Shown: positions 1 to 9,662, numbered from the stretch's first letter. The stretch is 64,000 nucleotides of DNA from DASRFR01 sp035651455 (GCA_035651455.1 DASRFR010000008.1:41483-105482), one strand, 5' to 3'. Translations and numbers: made by a program. Notes: generated from the sequence alone by a model not told the origin.

Positions 1-24
1 CGCTGGGGGGCTGCTTTCCTCTGG

Positions 25-71
25 ACAAACGAAACAAAACGATATAAAAAGAAACAGTATTCAAAACTGTT
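25..71 (+). promoter_or_regulatory. Putative operator region of the DeoR-type regulator
   Basis: This A-rich stretch lies just before the regulator start. It holds two GAAAC elements exactly 20 bp apart (31-35 and 51-55), related ACAAACGA/ACAAAACGA motifs (25-32, 34-42) and an inverted repeat AACAGT (53-58) / ACTGTT (66-71). DeoR-family repressors of the GlpR/AgaR type often bind repeated boxes containing CGAAA. Autoregulation is inferred; no clear -10/-35 pair was assigned because the window starts here. Confidence 0.35.
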
Positions 72-95
72 CCCTTTCCTATCCCGAGTGAGTAA

Positions 96-857
96 GTGTT
101 GAACGAAGAGCGCCGCCGGGCCATTCTCGACCTGCTGAAGCGGGATGGTCGCGTGCTCGTCGGCGATCTTGCGCGTCATTTCGCGACATCCCAAGTCACC
201 ATTCGCAAGGACCTGGAGGTGCTCGATGGACAGGGGATGGTGCACCGGACGCACGGTGGTGCGCTGCCCGCGCATGATGGCGCGCTGGAGGATCCCAGCC
301 TTCGCGAAAAGGAAAAACTTCACCGCAAGGAGAAATTACATATCGCCAGCGCCGCCGCGCGCCTGGTGAGCGAAGGCCAGGTCGTAATCCTTGATTCCGG
401 AACCACCACGACTGCGATCGCGCACGCACTGCGGAACTTTCGAAACCTTACGATTGTGACCAACGCCGTCAATATCGCGGCCGAACTGTCTGGCGCAAAC
501 GTCGAGGTAATTCTGACAGGAGGCACCCTCCGCAAGAACTCCTTCTCGCTTGTCGGTCCCATCGCGGAAGACACCCTGCGCCGGCTGAACGCCGACGTTC
601 TCTTCCTGGGGGTAGACGGTTTCGACGTACATTACGGCTTGAGTACGCCGAATCTGCTCGAAGCCAAGGTCAACCGCGTCATGGTGGAAGTTTCTCGCCG
701 CACGGTGGCCGTCTGCGATTCCAGCAAGTTTGGGCGGCGCAGCCTCTCGTTGATCGCTCCTCCGAATGCTCTCCAGCAAGTCATCACCGACCAGGGCATC
801 CCCAAGCCAGACCTGCGGGCACTGAAGAAGGCAGGAATCGAGGTGACCGTTGTCTGA
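96..857 (+). CDS. DeoR/GlpR-family transcriptional repressor of a sugar pathway
   Basis: A 253-residue protein of normal DeoR-family length. Residues about 3-57 form the DeoR winged helix (recognition helix around SQVTIRKDLEVL, then the family motif HRTHGGA). The C-terminal half is the DeoRC phosphosugar sensor with the ribose-isomerase-like signature DSGTTTTAIA and a later GVDGFD. Members repress carbohydrate catabolic operons and are released by a sugar phosphate. The start is taken as the GTG at 96, with a TTG one codon later and a weak GAG-type ribosome site. Its end overlaps the SIS gene by 8 bases, so the two are co-transcribed and probably translationally coupled. The effector is unknown; an amino-sugar phosphate is inferred from the partner gene. 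Confidence 0.9.
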   Translation: MLNEERRRAILDLLKRDGRVLVGDLARHFATSQVTIRKDLEVLDGQGMVHRTHGGALPAHDGALEDPSLREKEKLHRKEKLHIASAAARLVSEGQVVILDSGTTTTAIAHALRNFRNLTIVTNAVNIAAELSGANVEVILTGGTLRKNSFSLVGPIAEDTLRRLNADVLFLGVDGFDVHYGLSTPNLLEAKVNRVMVEVSRRTVAVCDSSKFGRRSLSLIAPPNALQQVITDQGIPKPDLRALKKAGIEVTVV

Positions 858-1983
858 CAACAAAGATGGCGGCTCCGTGACCCCGGCAGTGCAGAAGCCT
901 GGGACCCACTCGATCAGCGAAATTCTTTCGCAGCCGCATTGCTGGACCAACTGCCTGAAGCAAGTGGACCGTAGCGGAATATTGGAAGAGATCGTTCGCG
1001 ACTTCAAAGATGCTTCCGAATGGATTTTTGTGGGATGCGGTTCCAGCTACTACGTGGCGCAATCGGTTGCCTTCTCCTGGACGTTGCTGACGGGGCTGAG
1101 GGCCCGAGCTGTCCCGGCATCGGAGCTCTTGCTTTTCCCGGACACACTGCTGACCGGCACCGAAGATATCGCCGCCGTGGTCATCTCGCGTTCCGGTCAA
1201 ACCTCCGAAGCGGTGGCGGCTGCCGGGTTGCTCGAAAAAGAAAAGGGCATTCGGACCTTGGCTGTGAGTTGCGCCGCCGACCGTCCGCTTGAACATATCT
1301 CGTCAAGCATCCTCGCCCTTCTTCCCGCGGACGAAGAGAGCACGGTCATGACTCGTTCGTTCACCTCCATGTTGCTGGGGTTGCAATATCTGGCGAGTCA
1401 TTTGGCCGGCAATCATGGCTTCGGAAAGAGCCTGCATAAACTCGCTCCGGCGGCTGAAGTCGTGTTGCCGGCGTTTCATTCGCGCATTCGCGACTTTGTC
1501 CAGGAACGGCAGTTCGCCGACTACATCTGCTTAGGCCAGGGACCATTTTTTGGCATCGCTTCGGAGTGCGCGCTCAAGATCACGGAAATGTCGCTTTCCT
1601 ATGCCCAGAATTTTCATGCGCTCGAGTTTCGCCACGGTCCGAAATCGGTAGTCGGGCCGGAAACGTTGATCATGTTTTTGTTGTCCGAAACCGGTTATGA
1701 AGAAGAGTGCGAGGTTCTGCAGGAGATCAAGTCTCTCGGCGGCACCACCCTCGCCATTGCCAACCGCGCCGACGAACGCGCCCGGGCCGCTTCCGACCTG
1801 GTTATTGAGTTTGGTTTCGAACTACCCGAACTGGCCCGCCTCGCTCCCTACACTTTCGCCGGCCAGCTGATTGGCCTCTATACCGGACTCAAGAAAGGCG
1901 TCGATCCCGACAATCCACGCCATCTCACAAGGGTCGTGATACTGGACGAGAATTCCGCCGCGGCAGAGCCTTCCGCCGACTGA
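850..1983 (+). CDS. Double-SIS sugar isomerase/deaminase (AgaS / GlmS-isomerase-like)
   Basis: A 377-residue protein with two SIS (sugar isomerase) domains and no glutaminase domain, the size of AgaS or NagB-II (GlmD). Visible motifs are GCGSSYYVAQS (phosphosugar loop near residue 57), SRSGQTSEAV (near 116), ESTVMTRSFTSML, and EFRHGPKSVV in the second domain; the FRHGPKS signature is shared with AgaS-type enzymes. Likely reactions are deamination/isomerisation of glucosamine-6-P or galactosamine-6-P, or ketose/aldose isomerisation; the sequence alone does not decide. The start is a TTG inside the end of the DeoR gene (8-base overlap), which fits coupling. It converges tail to tail with the GH36-like gene, one base between stop codons. 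Confidence 0.85.
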   Translation: MSDNKDGGSVTPAVQKPGTHSISEILSQPHCWTNCLKQVDRSGILEEIVRDFKDASEWIFVGCGSSYYVAQSVAFSWTLLTGLRARAVPASELLLFPDTLLTGTEDIAAVVISRSGQTSEAVAAAGLLEKEKGIRTLAVSCAADRPLEHISSSILALLPADEESTVMTRSFTSMLLGLQYLASHLAGNHGFGKSLHKLAPAAEVVLPAFHSRIRDFVQERQFADYICLGQGPFFGIASECALKITEMSLSYAQNFHALEFRHGPKSVVGPETLIMFLLSETGYEEECEVLQEIKSLGGTTLAIANRADERARAASDLVIEFGFELPELARLAPYTFAGQLIGLYTGLKKGVDPDNPRHLTRVVILDENSAAAEPSAD

Positions 1984-1984
1984 A

Positions 1985-4216
1985 TTACTTTCCCACCTCC
2001 AGCAGTAAATGTTCCTGGAATTGGGTGCGCAGTTTTGGCGCTTGACTTCCACTCGCTTCCACTGTGCCGAGGTCTCTGCCGTCCGCGTAGTCTTTCACGT
2101 GGTACGTGCCGGGCGCCAGCCCTCGCAATTCAATCTCACCTTTCCAAGGCGTCTCATCAGGGTCGAAGAATGCGTAGTACATCTTGCCGTCTTTCTCGAT
2201 CGCATATCCTTCGGGTACGTCATACCCGGTCGTATAGAGATCGAGAAACTTCCCTTTCGACAGCATTTTCTGGTTGTAGATGCCGATCCACTTCTTCCAA
2301 TGCTCTTCCTTCTGCTGAGTCAACAAAACCGGCTTGAACTTCGCTCCTTGATCGGGCCACACAAACTTCGTGCCAACGACGCCTCCAGTTCCCACCGTGG
2401 ACGCGAAATCGCTTCCATGTTCGTTCCAGCTATTGCCGACTCTGGACATTTGCGAGAGCTCAACATGATCGCCATAGACGGCCGACTCAGGACCGAGCAG
2501 CGCCTTGTACATCTTGATCCGCCGCCGCACCTGCACCGCCCCGACTGGATCGGCCGTGACCGCCTGATCCATGTACGGCAACCACGCCAGCGACGGCGGA
2601 GTCCCGCAGGGACAACTCTGCGTCACACTCTCCGGTTTGATGGCGCGCGTGGTCTGGTAAATGATCTTGTACACGTCGGCCATCGCGTTCACCGAGTCCT
2701 GCGGCGACTTGTGATGGTGCGCCGGGTTGTAACACATGGGGACCGTATAGATATTGTCGAGTTTCGATCCGTCAAAGCCCCAGTCGCGAATGAACCGTTC
2801 GGTCAGTTGTTTGAAATAAGCTTGCACCTCAGGCACGGCCGGGCAGAGGGCAGCCAGATCGCGTGTCATGCGCCCATGCTTCCCCTCTTTGGTCTGGATG
2901 AACCAGTCGGGATGTTCCTGCGCCACCTTCGAAACAACATACTTGTGGGATTCCCACTTGCCCTGCCCATCTTCCGCACCAAGCGGCAGCCACCACAATT
3001 GCACCAGCATGTTCTGCTTGTGGAAGTCATCCGCCATCTTTTTGATGGCGTCACCCGGGAAGGTGTCGGAGCGCGGATTCCAGTCTCCATAGGTATCAAA
3101 CCAGCGATCGTCAAGCGTCGCCCACTTGATCCCCATTTCCTTGAGTTTGGGCACGGTGCCCAGCATCTGCGTCGGCGTCACATTGAACTCGTAGCCCCAT
3201 CCGCACCAGCTTACGTTGTAGGCCTCGTTCGACGGCTTCGGGAGTTCCCAGCCTTCTTTCTGAAGAACACTCGACCAGATGTGCAACGGCTCGTAAAAAT
3301 CGCCCGAATACACCGATAAGAAGGCGCGGGGAGTCGAATACGTTTCACCAGGTTTCAGCGTGACATTTGCGGGGACGGTGAGCGATCCGTGTACCCGTGC
3401 ATCGCTTTCGACCTTCACCGGAAGGGAGAGCGTAAGCGGCACGGTTTCGACGTGGCCAATGGCTTCGCCCACTGAAGCGGTCCAGAACGCATCGACCGGA
3501 ACGCCGCCACCGTATCCGCCTTTCACCACGGCGCCGAAGTCATTGGGTTGGAAAAAGGCCCGCTTGATATGAAGGACGTCGTCTTTACCCCAGTCGTAAC
3601 TCGAGCCCTGGAACGACCACATGTCGAATGGAGCAGCCGTGGCGTCCATAAGCCTGGCGCTGAAGCGATGGTCCTGGCCCACCACGCGGTCGAGCGTGAT
3701 CCCGGTTTGGCTTTCATTTTTGTACTGAACCGAACTCAGCATGATATTGGGAAAATCATCGTAGGCTTCCAGGGTCAGGACGCTATGCAGGCCCGTGCCG
3801 TCCGGCCCAAGAGGGTGCCCGGGAATTTCAATCCGCTTGCCGGGCCCCATTTTGCCTGCCGCTTCCAGCACATTCGCCTTCCCGAAATCCAGCACGAAGT
3901 CCACCCGCTTGCCGGCGACCACAACGTAATCGCTACCGGCTGGGGCGCCGGTTTGTGGCTCATCCAGACTGAGCTGTTTTCCGTCCTTCAGCAGCGAGGC
4001 CTTAATGTATCCCGACGGCAATACCTGGAATTCCGCCGTGCCGGTTGTCATGACAGCAGGACCCCCGTCCTGCACGACTGCCTTGATCTTCGAGGGCTCG
4101 GAATGCGGTTCCATGGATTTCTGCGCCGGCTTTTCGCATCCGGCAGTCATCGCGAGGATTCCAGTGATCATCAACAAGAATGCCGTTGCAATACGGTTCG
4201 GTCGCCAATGTGTCAT
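1985..4216 (-). CDS. GH36-like alpha-galactosidase-type glycosidase, lipoprotein
   Basis: A 743-residue exported glycoside hydrolase. The ATG at 4216 is preferred because GAGGT lies 5 bases upstream; an in-frame ATG at 4228 lacks a good site. It gives a classic lipoprotein signal: basic n-region, hydrophobic stretch, lipobox ending at Cys27. An N-terminal beta-sandwich (about 60-320) precedes a TIM barrel with WATLDDRWF, the motif GSKLDNIY (Asp about 487, candidate nucleophile in the GH36/clan GH-D K-x-D position) and a DQAVTADPVG segment that may carry the acid/base. Clan GH-D members cleave alpha-galactosides or related sugars. Divergent from an Oar-like receptor, suggesting surface hydrolysis then uptake. 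Family clear at clan level; substrate uncertain. Confidence 0.75.
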   Translation of the reverse strand: MTHWRPNRIATAFLLMITGILAMTAGCEKPAQKSMEPHSEPSKIKAVVQDGGPAVMTTGTAEFQVLPSGYIKASLLKDGKQLSLDEPQTGAPAGSDYVVVAGKRVDFVLDFGKANVLEAAGKMGPGKRIEIPGHPLGPDGTGLHSVLTLEAYDDFPNIMLSSVQYKNESQTGITLDRVVGQDHRFSARLMDATAAPFDMWSFQGSSYDWGKDDVLHIKRAFFQPNDFGAVVKGGYGGGVPVDAFWTASVGEAIGHVETVPLTLSLPVKVESDARVHGSLTVPANVTLKPGETYSTPRAFLSVYSGDFYEPLHIWSSVLQKEGWELPKPSNEAYNVSWCGWGYEFNVTPTQMLGTVPKLKEMGIKWATLDDRWFDTYGDWNPRSDTFPGDAIKKMADDFHKQNMLVQLWWLPLGAEDGQGKWESHKYVVSKVAQEHPDWFIQTKEGKHGRMTRDLAALCPAVPEVQAYFKQLTERFIRDWGFDGSKLDNIYTVPMCYNPAHHHKSPQDSVNAMADVYKIIYQTTRAIKPESVTQSCPCGTPPSLAWLPYMDQAVTADPVGAVQVRRRIKMYKALLGPESAVYGDHVELSQMSRVGNSWNEHGSDFASTVGTGGVVGTKFVWPDQGAKFKPVLLTQQKEEHWKKWIGIYNQKMLSKGKFLDLYTTGYDVPEGYAIEKDGKMYYAFFDPDETPWKGEIELRGLAPGTYHVKDYADGRDLGTVEASGSQAPKLRTQFQEHLLLEVGK

Positions 4217-4618
4217 TGTGTACCTCATTTTCAAGCCCGGCGGATTTCCGTTCCACCCAGCACTGCTCTGTTTCTGTTTCGAATGGTTTCGAGTTCTTGC
4301 GGTCACAAATTGTGCCGGACCGAGCGCGTGATCTCCATGCCAGGCGCGCTCGCCGACCTCGGCAAGTGTACCAAATAGTTTATTTCTCGGGCTTCCCGCA
4401 ATACCTTGGACGCCCAGGCTTGGTCCCGCGACACTCTCGTCGCAGAGACGGCTCCCCGCGCCCTCCTTACTTTGCTCTTGACATCTTCATATATCGAAAG
4501 TAATAGTAAGTGTTCGTAACTATACACCAACGCCCGGAATTAAATGAGAGATTTTAATCACGGTCCTGAGCCGCCTGCTCAGATGCATGCGCGGGCGCGG
4601 ACTGTAAGGAGGCTCGCT
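4217..4618. promoter_or_regulatory. Divergent intergenic region between GH36-like gene and TonB receptor
   Basis: A 402-bp region between two divergent genes. On the plus strand a perfect -35 hexamer TTGACA (4478-4483) is followed after 17 bp by TAATAG (4501-4506), a reasonable -10 for the receptor gene. A strong ribosome site AAGGAGG (4606-4612) sits 6 bases before the receptor ATG. A CGAA element with a distal TTCG (4495-4516) could be part of a DeoR-type box, but that is weak. No RNA motif was recognised. Confidence 0.5.
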
Positions 4619-7600
4619 ATGCCGAGCTCGGCTACCTCTCGCCTTTGGCTCTTGGTTATTCTTCTCATCGGATTTTCCTGCGCAGCCTGGGCCCAGAAGG
4701 ATACCGGCAGCATTGTCGGCACCGTGACTGACCCTTCTGGCGCCGTGGTCTCCGGAGCCAAGGTAGTCATCACCGATCTCGAACGCGGCAACAACTTCGA
4801 GACCACCAGCAATCAGTCGGGCGAATTTGTGGCCAGCGCGCTGCATGTCGGACGCTACACGGTGACCGTGGAGCACGCCGGTTTCAAGAAAGCGGTCTCG
4901 GTGCCGGTTGATCTCGACGTGCAGCAGCGCATTGCTGTGAATGTCACGCTCCAGGTCGGCGCCTTGTCGCAGGCTGTCGAAGTGACAACCGCCGCTCCGT
5001 TGCTCGAGACCGAGACTTCGGAACTGGGCCAGGTTGTCGACAACAAGCGGATGGCAAACCTGCCGCTGAACGGGCGCAACTTCGCCCAATTGGCCCTGCT
5101 CACCGCCGGCACCGCCCCGAGCGAGCCCGGAGCACGGGATGAAGGCGGCTATGGATTCTCCGCCAATGGCGCGCGCTCCCTGCAGAACAATTTCCTGCTC
5201 GACGGCGTGGATAACAATTCCAACCTCCCCGACCTGCTCAATGAAACCAACTACGTGATCCAGCCCTCGGTGGAAGCGCTGGAGGAATTCAAGGTTCAAA
5301 CCAACGCCTACAGCGCCGAGTTCGGGCGTGGCAACGGCGCCATCATCAACGCCACCATCAAGTCAGGCACCAATCAGCTTCACGGCAGCGTGTACGAGTT
5401 CCTGCGCAACGAGAAACTTGACGCCAAAAATTTCTTTGACCCCGCCGGTCAGCCCATCGCCCCTTTCAAACAGAACCAATTCGGATTCACTCTTGGGGGA
5501 CCGGTCGTCATTCCTCACGTCTATAACGGGAAGAACCGCACGTTCTTCTTCGTGGATTATGAAGGTCTGCGCGTTCGTCAGGCCCAGACCCTGACCTCGA
5601 CGGTTCCGACGGATGCCCAACGCCTCGGCGATTTTTCGTCACAACTGGATCTCACGCAACAGGTTCTTAACACTTCCCCCGACCCGACGCTCCCGACTCC
5701 ATTTCCAGGCACAAACGGCCCGCCGATTCTCGATTGCAATGGACTTCCAACCTACGTTGGAGAGCTGTTTAACAGCCGCGCGGTCCAGGCTGTGACTCCG
5801 ACCAACAACAATCCCACCGGGATTTGCGGCGTTCCCTTTGGCTATTCTGGAGCATTTCCTTCCAACGTGATTACCGCCGGGCTTGATCCCCTGGCCCTGG
5901 CGTTCAACAATCTGTATCCGCGCGCAAACGTAAACGGCAGCGGCTTCAATTTCGTCTCCAACCCGGTTCGCAGGGAAACGCGCAACAACTTCGATGTCCG
6001 CATCGACCAGAAGTACACGGAACGGGACTACGGATTCTTCCGATTCAGCTATGAAGATCAGCCCAGCGTGATTCCAGGACCATTTGACACAACCAATGGG
6101 GATGGCGGCGGCTTCTTCAGTGGCGTGGAGGACAATGCCTATCGTAGCTTTGCCACCAGTTGGACTCACATCTTCAACCCTGCGGTAATCAACGAATTCC
6201 GTCTCGGCTATAACCGCATTAACTCGCAACGCCAGCAAATCAATTTCGATAAGACCAGTGAGCAATTGTTGAATTTCCCCGGAGGTTTTCCAGGAATCCC
6301 GGTTGCGCCTGACAACGGTGGCTTGCCGCAGCTGACATTTAACGACGTATCACAGATCGGCAGCCCGACCTTCCTCCCCTCTCACGAAATTCAGAACAGC
6401 TACAGCGTCCAGGACAATCTCACCTGGGTGCGCGGACGCCATTCCCTGAAGTTCGGCACTGAGATCCGCTTTGAGGAGTTCACGATCTTCCAGCCTGCGG
6501 CTGCACGTGGAACGCTCGATTTCGGACCAATCTTCACGGACAATCCATCGGCTCCGGGTTCGGGAGGCTCTGGCTACGCGTCATTCCTGATTGGCCTGAG
6601 CGATGGTGGCAGCATCAATAATCTGCACAACATCGACTACCACCGCCCGGTTTACGCCTTCTACGGTCAAGATGACTGGAGAATTACTCCGAAACTAACC
6701 TTGAACCTCGGCCTTCGCTACGAGGTGTTCACCACCGTGAAAGAGCGGCACAACGAGCTTGGGACCTTCGATCTGGCCACCGACAGCCTGATCGTTCCCA
6801 AAGGACTCAATGTGCAGTTGACCCCCACGCTGGCGGGAATCATTCCCCTGAGAGCTATTGGCAGCTCCGGACTGATCTCCCCAGACTTGAACAACATTGC
6901 CCCGCGGATTGGACTGGCCTACCAGGCTACGGACAAATTGGTGGTTCGCGCCGGCTATGGCATCTTCTACGGCGGAAGCGAGGCGGGGCCATACTCCAAC
7001 CCGAGTATGGGATTCAACCCGCCATTCTTCAGGCTACAGAACTTCAATAACCCATGTGGAGCTGCCGCCGCTACTCCGGGGGTGCAGGATTGCAGCTTGC
7101 AGGGACTCTCCACCATCGCGACTGGATTTCCCGCGACAGCGTTGACGGATCCCAACACTCCGCTTTTGTTCTCCCTGGATCCTAATCTCGTGACCCCCTA
7201 CATGCAGCAGTGGCATCTCTCCACCCAGTATCAACTCCCGGCGCAGACGGTGTTCGAAGTGACTTATGCCGGCTCGCGTGGCCTGAAACAGTACATCTAT
7301 TTGAACGGGAATCAGGCGCTGCCGAGTACCGACCCGAACGCTGATCTGGCTCCGCGCCGTCCCTTCCCCGCGGTGGATGGATTCATCGGCTGGTTCCGTT
7401 CCGCCGGACGATCGAATTACAACTCGCTGCAATTGCGGGCAGAGAAGCGCTTTTCGCACGGACTCTCCTTCCTGGCTTCGTACACCTGGGCCCACGCGCT
7501 CGACATCGCCTCGAATGCCGATCTGGGCGCACAGAACGGCGGCGATTTCCGCTTTTATCAGAAGCCGAACTGGGAGTACGGGAACTCGGATTTCGATATC

Positions 7601-8158
7601 CGGCATCGCTTCGTGTTCAGCTATCTTTATGAACTGCCCATGGGCCGGGGTAAGGCTTGGCTCGGGAACGCAAGTGGTCCCCTCGAGTACCTCTTGGGGG
7701 GCTGGCAAGTCGGCGGCATCACCAGTTTCTCAACCGGGAACTTTTTTACCATCATCGATGGCAATTCGAGCTTTGCCAACTCCGATGGTCAGCAGCGTCC
7801 CGACCTTATCGGGAATCCGAATGCAACGCCTTGCGTTGCGGGCACCTTCTTCAATACCTGCGCCTTTGGCGACCCGCCCCTGGGATCCTTTGGAAATGTT
7901 GGCCGCAACACTGTTCAGGGGCCCGGATATCAGATATGGGATTTTTCGGTGTTTAAGAATTTCCGAATTGGTGAGCGTACCCGGCTCGAATTTCGTTCCG
8001 AGTTTTTCAACGTCTTCAATCATCCCAACCTGCAGTTTGCCAAGTCCGGGCCGCAAAACTCCATCAACACCACGACGTTCGGCACCCCGGAGTTCGGCTT
8101 CCTGACCGCAGCACGGGATCCAAGGCAGGTTCAGTTCGCTCTTAAGTTGTCGTTCTAG
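4619..8158 (+). CDS. Oar-like TonB-dependent receptor with carboxypeptidase-regulatory domain
   Basis: A 1179-residue outer-membrane protein. The ATG at 4619 was chosen over an upstream ATG at 4544 because AAGGAGG lies 6 bases before it and a typical signal peptide (about 25 residues ending CAAWA-Q) then begins the protein. Residues about 28-115 are a carboxypeptidase-regulatory-like Ig-type domain (GSIVGTVTDPSGAVV). A plug-like region follows (NLPLNGRNF, LDGVDNN), then a long barrel with many TonB-receptor-type strands, ending in aromatic FALKLSF. These proteins are expanded in Acidobacteriota and are thought to import oligosaccharides or peptides; ligands are mostly unknown. Divergent from the GH36-like glycosidase. 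Confidence 0.9.
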   Translation: MPSSATSRLWLLVILLIGFSCAAWAQKDTGSIVGTVTDPSGAVVSGAKVVITDLERGNNFETTSNQSGEFVASALHVGRYTVTVEHAGFKKAVSVPVDLDVQQRIAVNVTLQVGALSQAVEVTTAAPLLETETSELGQVVDNKRMANLPLNGRNFAQLALLTAGTAPSEPGARDEGGYGFSANGARSLQNNFLLDGVDNNSNLPDLLNETNYVIQPSVEALEEFKVQTNAYSAEFGRGNGAIINATIKSGTNQLHGSVYEFLRNEKLDAKNFFDPAGQPIAPFKQNQFGFTLGGPVVIPHVYNGKNRTFFFVDYEGLRVRQAQTLTSTVPTDAQRLGDFSSQLDLTQQVLNTSPDPTLPTPFPGTNGPPILDCNGLPTYVGELFNSRAVQAVTPTNNNPTGICGVPFGYSGAFPSNVITAGLDPLALAFNNLYPRANVNGSGFNFVSNPVRRETRNNFDVRIDQKYTERDYGFFRFSYEDQPSVIPGPFDTTNGDGGGFFSGVEDNAYRSFATSWTHIFNPAVINEFRLGYNRINSQRQQINFDKTSEQLLNFPGGFPGIPVAPDNGGLPQLTFNDVSQIGSPTFLPSHEIQNSYSVQDNLTWVRGRHSLKFGTEIRFEEFTIFQPAAARGTLDFGPIFTDNPSAPGSGGSGYASFLIGLSDGGSINNLHNIDYHRPVYAFYGQDDWRITPKLTLNLGLRYEVFTTVKERHNELGTFDLATDSLIVPKGLNVQLTPTLAGIIPLRAIGSSGLISPDLNNIAPRIGLAYQATDKLVVRAGYGIFYGGSEAGPYSNPSMGFNPPFFRLQNFNNPCGAAAATPGVQDCSLQGLSTIATGFPATALTDPNTPLLFSLDPNLVTPYMQQWHLSTQYQLPAQTVFEVTYAGSRGLKQYIYLNGNQALPSTDPNADLAPRRPFPAVDGFIGWFRSAGRSNYNSLQLRAEKRFSHGLSFLASYTWAHALDIASNADLGAQNGGDFRFYQKPNWEYGNSDFDIRHRFVFSYLYELPMGRGKAWLGNASGPLEYLLGGWQVGGITSFSTGNFFTIIDGNSSFANSDGQQRPDLIGNPNATPCVAGTFFNTCAFGDPPLGSFGNVGRNTVQGPGYQIWDFSVFKNFRIGERTRLEFRSEFFNVFNHPNLQFAKSGPQNSINTTTFGTPEFGFLTAARDPRQVQFALKLSF

Positions 8159-8162
8159 CCTC

Positions 8163-8189
8163 TGAGCACGCATTCTCATTGCGTGCTCA
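8163..8189 (+). terminator. Hairpin after the TonB receptor gene
   Basis: TGAGCACGCA (8163-8172) and TGCGTGCTCA (8180-8189) form a perfect 10-bp stem with a 7-base loop, 4 bases after the receptor stop codon. The following sequence GGATTTCTTGC has only a poor T tract, so it may terminate weakly or protect the transcript 3' end. The rest of the gap up to 8506 holds no gene that I can support. Confidence 0.55.
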
Positions 8190-8506
8190 GGATTTCTTGC
8201 TCAGACCGAAACTGGAGTGCTCTCGCCACCCGGATAAGCCCGTTAAACACCTCAGTCTTAACGAGAAAGCCTCGTAGTACGGATCCAGCACAACCTGTCC
8301 CACCGGCAACTGATCCGCGGCCGGGGAGGCTCTCGAATGCCTGGGCTACGTAAGTCCCTGCTCCATCCCAATGACACTTCCGAGAGTCTGGCGCTTCCAG
8401 AACAAGGCTTGAAGGACTTGAGCTAACCCGCCTAGCTCTTTTGCACTACAGGCCATCTTGTGATAACTAGGGTCAGTGCTCCTTGGGGGCTTAAAGGGGA
8501 TCGGTG

Positions 8507-9313
8507 ATGCTACAGGCGGGGCAGAACTTAAGGGGGCTGCGCGAAGGGCTTGGCCTGACCATGCGCGATGTGGAGAGCGCCAGTTCACGAATTGCTGACC
8601 GGCATCGGAACGAGGAATTCCTGATCGCTCCAAGCCGGCTCTCAGATATCGAAACCAAGGGTTTGATTCCGAGTATCTACCGCATTTACGCATTGGCAGT
8701 TATTTATCGCCGCGACATGAGGGAAATTCTCTCCTGGTATGGAGTCGACGTGAACGACGAGGCTGCGGACCTTGCGCTGTCGATTCCGCCAAAGTCGCAT
8801 CGCTCGGAGACCTTACACAATGCGACTGTGGTGCAGATGCCGGTGCGTCTGGATCCTGCATTCGATACGCGGCGCACTATGAACGTCGGCCGCATGATCG
8901 AACAGTGGGGTCCGGTTCCGTTGACGTATCTATCGCAGTTTGCCAACGACAAATTCACCTACGGGTACGTGGGCAGCGAAGATTTCACCATGTACCCGAT
9001 TCTTCCTCCCGGCACCTTTCTGCAGATTGATGAAAGCCGCAGCAAAGTCACTGACGGGTATTGGCGTTCGGAGTATGAGCGTCCGATTTATTTCGTCGAG
9101 ACACGCGATGGCCATACCTGCTGCTGGTGCAACATGAGGCGGGAGAACCTGATTCTGCAGCCTCATCCGTTGTCGCCGGTTGCCGTGCGGGTCCTGCGTC
9201 ACCCGCAGGAAGCGGAAGTCATTGGACAGGTCGTGGGCGTCGCCATGCGTCTTGGCGAATGGCAGGCTGTTACTTCTTTGTCAGACTCAAAAGAGCGTGC
9301 AGCACTGAGCTGA
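8507..9313 (+). CDS. Cro/CI-type regulator with degenerate S24/LexA-like domain
   Basis: A 268-residue protein. The ATG at 8507 follows GGGGA by 6 bases; an adjacent GTG at 8504 is possible. Residues about 5-75 resemble an XRE/Cro-CI helix-turn-helix (LRGLREGLGLTMRDVE, then PSRLSDIETKG). The C-terminal part (about 150-262) has the layout of an S24/LexA peptidase fold: SEDFTMYPILPPGTFLQID sits where such proteins have the G-D-S-M-x-P Ser motif, and AEVIGQVVGVAMRL matches the usual last strand. The catalytic Ser position is Thr and no catalytic Lys is seen, so self-cleavage is unlikely and a ligand or dimer role is inferred. Targets unknown; convergent with the next gene, overlapping it by 44 bp. 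Confidence 0.65.
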   Translation: MLQAGQNLRGLREGLGLTMRDVESASSRIADRHRNEEFLIAPSRLSDIETKGLIPSIYRIYALAVIYRRDMREILSWYGVDVNDEAADLALSIPPKSHRSETLHNATVVQMPVRLDPAFDTRRTMNVGRMIEQWGPVPLTYLSQFANDKFTYGYVGSEDFTMYPILPPGTFLQIDESRSKVTDGYWRSEYERPIYFVETRDGHTCCWCNMRRENLILQPHPLSPVAVRVLRHPQEAEVIGQVVGVAMRLGEWQAVTSLSDSKERAALS

Positions 9314-9662
9314 GATGCCGGCCGGAGCCGGCGCTCGGCTGACCGGGCAATATCTCGGGCAAGCGGTCGCTCAACTCTGTTACCAGCGTCTGCGCGTCGG
9401 TGCCGGCGCCTTCCCCGGAAACCTGCGCGTCTCTAACCAGCCGTTCGAGCGGCGTTCTTAAAATGCCCGTGACCGTCGCGCGATGAGCATCCTCGACCGC
9501 TCGTTGTGCGGCTATCTCTCCATGCACCCGCGATAGTCCCCAGTGCCGGTAGCTTCCATCTGCCGCTCGCAGACTGGATAGATATCGCAGCCTGGCCAGC
9601 AAACCCGAAACCGCCGAAAGGGTCGTATGCTTAAGGTCTTCCAAGGCGGATTGCAAGGTCAT
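9270..9662 (-). CDS. Small uncharacterised protein convergent with the XRE-like regulator
   Basis: A 130-residue protein I do not recognise. The ATG at 9662 has AGGA about 7 bases upstream and begins a compact protein (MTLQSALEDLKHTTLSAV). It is predicted alpha-helical, rich in Arg/Leu/Ala, with no signal peptide or membrane segment. A longer version from 9737 is open but less likely. Its 3' end overlaps the regulator gene by 44 bp on the opposite strand, so both are coding only if the overlap is tolerated; third-position bias in the non-overlapping part favours it as real. Function unknown. Confidence 0.55.
   Translation of the reverse strand: MTLQSALEDLKHTTLSAVSGLLARLRYLSSLRAADGSYRHWGLSRVHGEIAAQRAVEDAHRATVTGILRTPLERLVRDAQVSGEGAGTDAQTLVTELSDRLPEILPGQPSAGSGRHLSSVLHALLSLTKK

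Noticed and set aside
2009..3319. 436-codon frame opposite the GH36-like gene
   Set aside because: Arg/His-rich translation without domains; the minus strand carries clear glycosidase motifs.
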